Made by a program: the position numbers and the translations under genes
Shown: positions 55,670 to 64,000 of the stretch, in pieces
How the letters are laid out: every line of letters starts with the position of its first letter
Position numbering within the stretch: position 1 is the stretch's first letter
Notes under the pieces: model-generated
Seen by the model: only the letters and a program-made list of their open reading frames with translations
Told to the model about the DNA's origin: nothing
Databases searched by the model: none
From: Clarkia xantiana subsp. parviflora
Lineage: Eukaryota; Streptophyta; Magnoliopsida; Myrtales; Onagraceae
Assembly (NCBI GenBank): GCA_036873135.1
Contig: JAPTYO010000009.1
Location: 23,147,756 to 23,211,755, forward strand
Length of the DNA stretch: 64,000 nucleotides
Direction of reading: 5' to 3'

Positions 55670-56122
55670 CTAGGCCACGGCGTAACAGATATCCGGACGG
55701 GTGCATTGCATGGCGTACATCAAACTACCAACCATGCTTAAATATTCTACACCCTTCATCTGTTCGCGCTCCGCCAGGTTCTTGGGGTCGTCACGTTTTG
55801 ACATTGCGCACCCAAATACCACCGGCGTATCCACGGGTTTGGCATCCTGTATTTTGAACCTTTTCAACAGCATGTTGATATAAGCTTCTTGAGACAGACA
55901 CAATTTCCGGGTAGCCTGATCTCTAGCTATTTTAATTCCTAAGATATACGTGGCCTCTCTCATGTCTTTCATCTCAAATACAGATGCTAACCAGGACTTT
56001 GACTTGCTGATGAAACTCATGTCATTTGCAGTAATGAGTATGTCATCCACGTATAAGGTTAAGATGATATATTTGGACCCGGAGGTCTTATAATACACGC
56101 ACGGATCCTCGTGAAGATTCAC
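55670..56122 (-). pseudogene. Copia RT C-terminal part of E
   Basis: It has the catalytic LTLYVDDILITANDM, then MKDMREATYILGIKIARDQ, KPVDTPVVFG and MQCTRPDICYAVA. The N-terminal part of RT (56123-56420) is present but frame-broken. Confidence 0.88.
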
Positions 56123-58281
56123 AAATCCGTTCCCTACGATTTCCTTGTGGAATCTGCGGTACCACTGCTAAGACGACTATTTAAGACCATAGATAGACCT
56201 TTGGAGTTTACAAACTTTACGTTCGTTACCAGGAGTAATAAAACCCTCTGGTTGCTCCATGTAGATCTATTCCTCAAGGTTCTCGTGGAGGAATGCAGTC
56301 CGAACATCCATTTGGTGCAGCTCGGGATCGAGACTTGTGACCAGGACCATTAATGGCCCTAACCGTGGTTTTACGCACAGTCTGTGAGTTTCTCTTATCA
56401 AAGTTCACTCCGCGAATTGGGTAAGTCCTTTCGCAATAAGTCGAGTTGTTCGACCTTTTTCCATCAGTGGCGAGCCTTCTTTCAGGGCTCACCTTATCCT
56501 TATGCCCCTGTGTTTAGCTGGTAAATCAACTATAGACTAAAATGGCTTTCATTTAGGCGATCTCTTTCATTTATTATTTATTTCCATTTCTTCACTTGAG
56601 GTCTTTCCAATGTTTGCCAACAGTTCGAGCGGGGTTTTCACCTTGCTCAATGGGATACTTGCCTTTGACTCTCGTCTAGGCATTGTGAGTCCCACCTATT
56701 AGTCTGATCTTTTCTCCCACTCGGGATAATGCTTCTTATCGGAGCATCGTCTCTGTTGGGAACAACAGCAGAGCTAGAACCTTGACCTATAACTTTCCTA
56801 TTACAACCTCTTGGTCTAGGGGTATTACTTCCGAGATGCATCACTTGATCGCTAGGATCTAGAATCAAGTATGGTTGGATCACTCCCACTGGAAACAATG
56901 GGTAATATAGGTAGTTGCGTCATTCCTGGTTCAGCAAAGATCACCATCAGGTTCGACTTGATTCGTCCTAACAACAACAGTGATTACGTGTGGTAGGGTT
57001 TATTCCTCCCACTGGATTTATTATGAAAATGTTCCCATTCTCATTTACCATGTCATTCACTTGAGTTGCTGGTTCAAATCTCTCCCACTCGAATTAAGTG
57101 GTACCTGATTATCATCGCTTTTCTGCTCCGTTTTGATCACGACTATGTCGATTGAAACTGATCATGCATTTGGAAAATTCGTCCTCTTAGTGATGTAATG
57201 TCTCACGTTCGATCACGACACCATTTTACAATCCAAGCTGTAAACATGTATCTTCTAAGAGTAATTGACGTACTCTTGTCCTAAATACGTGTTTTATGCG
57301 CAAGTTAATGTCGCATTGTGATATGATTTAACTCATTATCACCTTTCAGATTTAATGGCGACATACCTTACCGATATTAATGGAACACATTTTTACATTT
57401 ATGTGAATCATCTTCATCATCCCATAAGGAACCTTCGATAGGATGATTTCAACATTATACAAACTGTGCTTCTTGAAGTGTGTCATTTAACTTGAATGCC
57501 TAGCCTGACTTTTCATTCAAGGCTTATTGAAGGAAAATCGTTTAACCGACTTCATCCTTCCTCGTTTGCTAACTTATCTCAGAGATTTTATCTCATCTCT
57601 GAACTGAGCATTTTAGGTTTTCACCTTGTGGGTCAGCTAATACTTTTAGAAGGTCGTGGTCGCTTATGAAGGCTACTTCTTACCGATGTAAATGTTATCA
57701 ATAAGTTGTTCCGAAGGAATGCAAACTAAAATTCAGCACATCATTATTCAAACACTTCATTGTTAAATTCATTTTATGAAAACAATGTGTTCGTCCTATC
57801 GAGGTCTACTTGTGCAATGCGCAATTTACTCTGGGGTTAAACCCTTGATAAATCGTTTCATTTCTGAATTTAATTCAATTTAATCCAAACGGTTTCAAAC
57901 ATGATCATCATTACAGTTTATTTCATTCAATGGAGTAATAATAAATAAGATTTATAACCAATGCGTCAAACAGCTAATTAAAAGTATCGAATAGCTTGAG
58001 TAATGATAATCAATACTATGATTGAGCATTTGTCATATGCTCATAACAAATGTTTCCTTTATTTCAAGGAACATTATTATCATCATGTATCTTATTCTGA
58101 AAATCAAGAAGAGGTTCTTTCAGCAAAGCAAATAAAGATAAAGTCTTTCATTCAATCTTTATATCTTCGGGGCAAGTTCCTCAGGTTTGTGCTTGTTCTC
58201 CTTCTCGGTTATGTAATCAATAAAGATAATTTGAATTACTCTCGAGTAAGAGGAGTCATAGAAGAACTTATGAGGTTATCA
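56123..58281 (-). pseudogene. Degenerate RT start and integrase of E
   Basis: 56123-56420 aligns with the start of D's RT. Beyond it no frame over about 80 codons is readable. Placement between RT and gag implies integrase. Confidence 0.55.
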
Positions 58282-59122
58282 TTATTCTTCAGCACGTACC
58301 TTGGGAGGGTTTGTGCAGGCAATAGCAAGGTGTTCTTTCACGCCAAACCTAAAACACGTTCGAGTTTCCTCCTTACGTGTCTGTTTTGCCTGCCTTATCT
58401 TGCCTCTGAATTTCTTTCGCTTGAACTTCTTCTGAGGTTTTGGAGCTAAAGGTTTATTAGCCTTAAACTGAAGTCCCTTGCCTTTATTCTTGCGCTTACC
58501 CTTTTGCTCAGCTGGGTTCGAGGATGCAAGATGCATTTCTGCTCTCGGCTTTTCAGCCTTGAGGCGATCCTCTTCCAGCTCGAGATGAACTCGCACTTTC
58601 TCGAGGTCATCGAGTTGAGTGGCATGGGTAAGGTGCATTTTCATGCTATTCCAAGAGTCAGACAAAGATCGAATTACGCATTGGACCTTCTGTTTGTCGG
58701 TCAGGATTTCCCCTGCCTCCTTAAGTTCAGCGAGCATGTTAGACATATGTCTTATATGCTCCTTCATTGTGCTTGTGATTCATCTTGTATGAGTCTAAAG
58801 CGATGTTTAACGATCGCTTCTGAGCTGTGGTGTAAACACCAAACCCTGCTTTAAGACCGTTCCATAAGTCCATGGCAGACTCATATCGATCATATCCATA
58901 GAGTATGTCATCCTCAAGCAGTGACAATAAAGCGAAACGAATTTCCTGGTCATTTGCATCACATTCATCAAGGAACTTCTTCGGTTCTTCCGTGAGGTCT
59001 CCCTCCGGTCTGACTTTCTTCGTAGTCAGATGCTCCGAACCTCTCATTTCTGTGATTACCATCCTTGCGTGCTTATTCCAGATCTTATAATTGTTGTTGT
59101 TCAATCGCACCCCATTATTCAT
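58282..59122 (-). pseudogene. Copia Gag of E (two overlapping frames)
   Basis: The N-terminal frame (58739-59122) reads MNNGVRLNNNNYKIWNKHAR, LLEDDILYGYDRYESAMDLW and KRSLNIALDSYK. A frameshift near 58760 leads to the C-terminal frame (58282-58767) with HIRHMSNMLAELKEAGE, a Lys-rich basic stretch and a zinc knuckle CFRFGVKEHLAIAC in which the second Cys is Phe. It is homologous to Gag of D. Confidence 0.87.
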
Positions 59123-61261
59123 TTAGGAGATCACATTGCTTATAGCAACCATGACTAACACATCGATGATCATGCAAGAATCAGGGAGACAATAACATTT
59201 TGAGAAAGAATTGCATACATCAGATATCTATTAAGATGGAATCCGATAGATAATGATTCCTCAGTCATCTAAACCAACCGACCACCAGTAAACCAATGGA
59301 AGATGGCTTTGAAAGAGTTCACACTACCTCCGATTTCTATCTAATAGACCAGTCTCTTAAAACGGTTTTAATCGCAAATTACCGGAACGAGAATTTTAAA
59401 AATAAGCATACCCGATCTTAGCTTTCCCAAGGCCCTTTTTGTCTTGAAAATCATTCCGATGAATTCACTCATGCATACATAATTCTACTACCCATGTAAA
59501 TTATCATATGTCAGTAACATTCATCATACCACACACACATGCTTGCGCGTCATGCCTCTAATGTTCCGAGGAACTCATGCTTGCATTCATAATTCTACTT
59601 ACAAGTAAATTATCAAATGTAACTTCATCCTCAACATTCTAGCATACGTGTCAAACATGTAACATACACATCAATCATACATATTTGGCGACTGGTTTTC
59701 AGATTTAAAATAATTTTAAACATTAGGGGCTGATTTGCAATTCATGCTTATATTCATTTACGCAAACTTCTAGACATGAATCCTAGGCATTTACAACCAT
59801 CACAGCATGTCTATCCTAGTGCGCATTCCATATATTTAACCAGGGCTCCGCCCACAACATGCAATATCCAGCTAGCTTGACTTAGTCAAGACAACAATTC
59901 TAATCATGCATAAATATATATTGAATAATAAACAATTGCATTTCAGCCCTCTAATTAATCCAGTCCCAAAAACATGTATCTCCGAATTCCATCCTCATAA
60001 TCGAAACAAGGCATAAAGATTAGTAACCCTATGAGCAATGTGTAGTTCATTTCGAGGTTAAAAAAAACATTTGGATTTTAAAACTTGACCTCCCTATTTT
60101 AATTGACTTGAATTCGATTATAAAACATTGTTTGGTTCTGTCAATTTCAGTCCATTTTGGTCTGGTTCGGTTCAGAAAATCCGGTTCGGTCCGGTCTGGA
60201 AAATCCGATTCGGTTCGGTCTGGCAAAATTCGGTTCGGTCTGGTTTTAATTTTGAAATATGCTTCGGTCCGAACCGGTCCAATAAAATAGGGTTCGGTTC
60301 AACACTCAAAATCGGTTAGGTTAGATCCACTTAATTACCCCGGTCCGACCCGACCCGAATAAGTCGAACCGATTGAGAAAATCCGGTTCGTTTTATTTCG
60401 TCCCGGTTTAATATATTGGACCGGCCCAATAATTAAAATTTTAAAGGTTGGGCCGAAATGTTTACTTGTGGCCCAAGTAGGGTTTTAAAGTCCAAATTTA
60501 ATTAAGTTGACCACCAAGTAACATTAATTATATAAAATAATTTCCAATATTAAAATATATATATATATATATATTTCGGCCCTACATATAAAACATATAT
60601 ATATTTATTGCTAAGATTCAATCTCTAAGATTAAATCAATCAAAAATATGTATATATATATATATATATATATATGTAAAAATCGGCACAATATATATTA
60701 TATATATTTTATTTATTGTCAATGTCTTTAATAGGGAAACAAATAACTGACAATATATTTTCTCAATCTTTTAGGTAACTAAATTTATCAATAGTATATT
60801 TAACCCTATTTAAATATTTAGATATATTGATAGTGATATATATTTCTATATATTATTGTGAATCTATCCTAATGTTCCTAATTATAGATATATTGTTACC
60901 TTAATTAAAAATTAAAATATGGTAAACAATATGTGTGTGCCGAAATTTATCTCATTTGTTCAAGAAAATTAAAAAATTTACCTTGTAATTTTACTCAAAA
61001 ATTCGGCACAAACACAAATTAGGAACAAGTGGTCAAATTTTAAGATCAAATTTTAATAAGATCTACAATCCAAAGTTTGATTTTGATAAATATCACATTT
61101 TTCTTGAAGATCATGAACATCAATTTAACCAAGAACATGAAAATTTCGGACAACCCTTGAACTTAAAAATTCGAAATTTTAAATTCCCTTTTAAAAATTC
61201 TGTCCGAAAATTTTAAAACTCCAAGAATACCAATTTATCAAAATCATGAACTCCTAACACA
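59123..61261. other. Long 5' leader of E
   Basis: About 2.1 kb carry no gene. It has GGTTCGGT-type simple repeats at 60150-60260 and (TA)n tracts near 60557-60576 and 60650-60675, at the same relative place as in D. Confidence 0.65.
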
Positions 61262-61274
61262 GGCTCTGATACCA
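61262..61274 (-). other. Primer-binding site of E (initiator Met-tRNA)
   Basis: The minus strand reads TGGTATCAGAGCC, one base inside the LTR. Confidence 0.92.
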
Positions 61275-61275
61275 C

Positions 61276-61852
61276 TGTTAGATTACGGGGAGTAATCATT
61301 ACAGAAACTTAAACATGGTATGTGCTAGTAATATCAATTACGCAGCGGAAGGTTTACACATACCTCAAGAGTAGTCGTAGTCCAAGATCCTTGCTTGAGG
61401 GAGTTCGCGATCCTTCGGACGGGACCCGTAGAGATTCTTGTTAGAGAAGCTCTACGTGGTGCAACTCCACAACAAAGCCTCTGATCGATTCTCGGCACAA
61501 GAACAGATCTCTGGAGAGTTTGCTCGAAAGCAATTTGGCACACCATTGGTGACTCTAGGTGTGGGATGCGGGGTTTTCTCTCTAAAACTCTCTTGTGGGG
61601 GAATTATGATTAACCCTAAAATTTCCCTAACACCTCTTATTTATAGGAGGAGTAAAGTGGACTTAGTCCACTTTAACCCAACCACAAATTCGCTCGGCCT
61701 ATGTATTTGGGGAGGCCCAATTTTGGGCGTCCCATGTCAATTGGGATTTGGGTCTGGTCCAATTACCCTAATGTGACATTTACTCAAGTTCATTAGGTAA
61801 ACTATACATATTATGGGCTACCAGTTACGGCGCCCATCACCATATGCTTACA
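61276..61852 (-). repeat. 5' LTR of element E
   Basis: This 577-bp LTR runs TGTTAGATTACG...ATGCTTACA. It is related to but clearly different from the LTR of D (shared GATTACGGGG, ACGCAGCGGAA, TGATCGATTCT and the TTACGGCGCC end). No partner LTR is in the window. Confidence 0.85.
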
Positions 61853-62498
61853 CCTTGTTTATATTTTCGTAGTCTAAAAAATAGATTCAAGTAGTGGTAA
61901 ACTAATTCTTGACTCGGGGGGCAAATGATGGATATACACCTGATTGGACCTCAATAAGGCTCAAACACGGTCGCCCCGCCGACCTCAAGGTAAGTTCGTT
62001 TACTCCTAGGGATACGCGCCATGTTCCGGTTGCTACGTAGCAATCAGACTTGTTCGGTTGCGCCGGCCTCGTCCGGAGCAACCGGACTTGTCCGGGGTCG
62101 ACACACCCCGTGTCGACCCCCTACCCCCGGACACCATCGTCTGGGGCACCCGCGTATATCCGATTATTCTTTTAATCTCTGTGCGGGCCCCACCTAAAAA
62201 TGTGGGCCCATCCGGTGCCTAGATCCAAAACTCTATAAATAGGGACATCAGTCTTTCATTTCCAGGCTAATCTCGGATTGAGACACCGGAGCTCTGACTT
62301 CTCTCTACTTTATCTCTCTAGAATTATGTTCTTACTTTGGCATCAGAAAGGGTTCGCCAGAGACACCCCCCTCTCTGGCACTGCCATTTGTGCAGGTCTG
62401 CCAGGCACGGAGTTGGATCGACCATAACCCGAAGATCAGAGGAACATAACTCGACGTAAGGCCGCCAAGATCGGACCCCGGACGAGCAAGTTCCAACA
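61853..62498 (+). mobile_element. 3' end of a Tat-like element (I): tract plus LTR
   Basis: 61853-61925 is internal DNA ending in a polypurine tract (GACTCGGGGGGCAAA). The LTR 61926-62498 (573 bp) starts TGATGGATATACACC and ends TTCCAACA. The start and the overall plan match the LTR of G, but most of the sequence has diverged. It has CTATAAATAG (near 62232) as a TATA box, hairpins at 62055-62084, 62094-62120 and 62125-62146, a 14-bp palindrome at 62049-62062 and a C-loop hairpin at 62356-62379. The rest of the element is missing. Confidence 0.8.
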
Positions 62499-62843
62499 GT
62501 TAGGTTATCATAAATGATAGAACGACCGACCAAACGTGAATGGTCGGAACAATCTAAATGCTAGACATAATAATAATAATACCAGAAATATTATTGAAAT
62601 AAATATTTGCATTATGATTGCCTCGCATAATAATTAATATGTTTGTAGTTCCTCATTTGTTACTCGTGTATCACCATCCAAAAAAGACATAACAACAATC
62701 ATTTTGATAGTCGGTTTGAATTTTGAATTAACAAGACTATTGTCTTAAGTGCACTGGTTTGGATATTCTGTATGTCTGATGGACAACTATGTAATATTTA
62801 TAACGGTTCAGCGTTAATATTAGAAATCTAAACCCTCTCCAAG
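62499..62843. other. AT-rich DNA, no gene
   Basis: It holds a small hairpin (CCGACCA...TGGTCGG, near 62525-62548) and an (ATA)n run near 62567-62580. Nothing else was recognised. Confidence 0.5.
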
Positions 62844-63741
62844 CAGTGGCGGATCCAGAAGGTTCGTAATGAGGATACGTTGTGCAAATTTTTTTTTTTC
62901 TCAAGATATAACAATTTTCTCGTAAAAAATTTCGTAAAAAATACATGTTTTAAAACGATGATAATTGGTACTTTTTTCAATTATTTATCCAATTTATCGT
63001 TAAATACATTTCAAATGAATAATATTACTAAGTAGTTTTTAAACTATCACAACTTAGCCTTAATTGCTTATATAAATGTTATCATTGAGTCAAATCGGAT
63101 TAGAACCGGTTGTGGATCAGCTGAGTTGAGTCAGGACCCTATTATAACACATATATACGTTATTATGTCTTGATTTTAATATTTAGAAAAATATTTGGTT
63201 AATTTTTTAAGTTTAAAATGTATTTGACAACAAATTTGGACGGGTGATTGAAAAGGGTATCGATTACCATTGTTTTGAAACATGTGGTACAGTTTAAAAC
63301 ATATTAGTACTAAAAACCATCTTTTTCAAACATATTGTATGAGATATATTCTTATACTTATTGGATCACCTCATGGAGTACATTAGATTAGAATAACAAT
63401 AATTTATAATCTAGCAAATGAGAGATAAATAATAAAACTTATAGACATACTATTTAAGTCAAAAGCCCCCAAATTTAAATTTATTGAACCTTTTTCCGAA
63501 TGGATTGAATGATAATGTCACAAAATAATAATGATGTCTTACAAAATAATAATGGAGCTCGTAGGGTTTCAGACAAAATAATAAGGTATTAGTGTCTCGC
63601 ACAAAATAATGAGGATCCTACACCTTAATAATGAGGATCGGATGTATATTTTTATTAAGGAATAAACTTAGGGTCTCACTAGAAATACTCGATAATAAGG
63701 TGACGTTCGTCGCCGCATTTTGATAGTAAGATCCGCCACTG
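62844..63741. mobile_element. Non-autonomous hAT-like element
   Basis: It is 898 bp. Terminal inverted repeats CAGTGGCGGATC (left) and GATCCGCCACTG (right) are perfect over 12 bp, and the CAGTGGCGGATC end is common in plant hAT families. The 8-bp flanks TCTCCAAG (62836-62843) and CCTCCAAG (63742-63749) agree at seven of eight positions, the size expected for hAT. Inside there is no transposase frame; the right part has several ACAAAATAAT repeats (63520-63620). Confidence 0.85.
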
Positions 63742-64000
63742 CCTCCAAGAGACCATAAGAAATAAATTTTTGGGTTAAGAACATAAGAATGCCATGAATA
63801 ATACCCAATATTAATAGGAGAGGTCTGAATGTTCAAATGTTAAGGGTCTAAATTATCATGTTTGTTGTTTTTCGGTTTTCCGTCCAAATTTTCTGTCAAA
63901 TTTAACAGAACCACGTGAAATGTCAGAATTACCCATTTGCAATTATTGAAACAATTTAGCAGTTTAATTAATGAAATATGAAATGTCTATAATTCTCATG
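63742..64000. other. Right-end flank, no gene
   Basis: AT-rich sequence after the hAT target duplication. No feature was recognised. Confidence 0.5.

Larger units (their letters stand above)
44341..61852 (-). mobile_element. Copia element E, 3'-truncated, host of G
   Basis: This relative of D lies on the minus strand. Its 5' LTR is 61276-61852 and its gag, RT and RNase H follow leftwards. G (45017-55064) is inserted in the 3' noncoding part. The left end has no LTR. Instead a RT-connection fragment (44341-44572) is joined to 3' noncoding sequence (44573-45016), an order opposite to that in D. E is therefore truncated and rearranged at its 3' end. Confidence 0.85.

Overview
The window is plant nuclear DNA from an angiosperm, probably a dicot, although the species cannot be told from the sequence. 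It holds one recognisable host gene, a five-exon alpha-tubulin on the minus strand (6445-8859). Almost everything else is transposable elements, many nested inside one another. The plant origin rests on the tubulin protein and its GT-AG introns, the Ty1/copia and Ty3/gypsy families present (Tat-lineage elements with a second RNase H, a chromodomain element, initiator-Met-tRNA-primed Copia) and a hAT-like element.

Layout. 1-4478: 5'-truncated Tat-type Gypsy copy (T1, minus strand). 4477-5303: a long near-perfect palindrome. 5304-6080: GC-rich inverted-repeat DNA. 6445-8859: alpha-tubulin, with a TATA-like box near 8992. 9353-44340: an old plus-strand Copia (H) split by two insertions. B, a chromodomain Gypsy (9380-31953, minus), sits in H's 5' LTR. 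D, a Copia (34846-42941, minus, TSD ATTAT), sits in H's integrase region. B's own 3' LTR was hit twice: by A, a complete Tat Gypsy (9411-20924, minus, TSD TCCCT), and by C, a young Copia (20996-26679, plus, TSD AAAAG, LTRs differing at one site). 44341-61852: E, a Copia related to D that lacks its 3' LTR. E is split by G, a non-autonomous Tat-like element (45017-55064, plus, TSD ACAGG). 61853-62498: the 3' end of another Tat-like element (I). 62844-63741: a non-autonomous hAT element. The rest of the right end is AT-rich and shows no gene.

The insertion order read from nesting agrees with hand-counted LTR differences: C about 0.5%, G and A under 2%, D about 3%, B about 5%. None of the elements has an intact pol; each carries stops or frameshifts.

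The most interesting material is in the Tat-like elements. A and G each carry a multi-exon gene on the strand opposite gag-pol, with a matching protein layout (N-terminal domain, basic/proline-rich linker, coiled coil, acidic tail). G has no reverse transcriptase or integrase; after its protease it has a second, divergent gag-like module. The LTRs of G and I carry runs of strong hairpins whose stems differ in sequence while the fold is kept, including a C-rich-loop hairpin at the same place in both. Copia H contains a long series of short palindromes built round a GAAG-type loop. Tandem arrays lie between the sense and antisense genes in A and G, and the corresponding part of T1 holds the same motifs.
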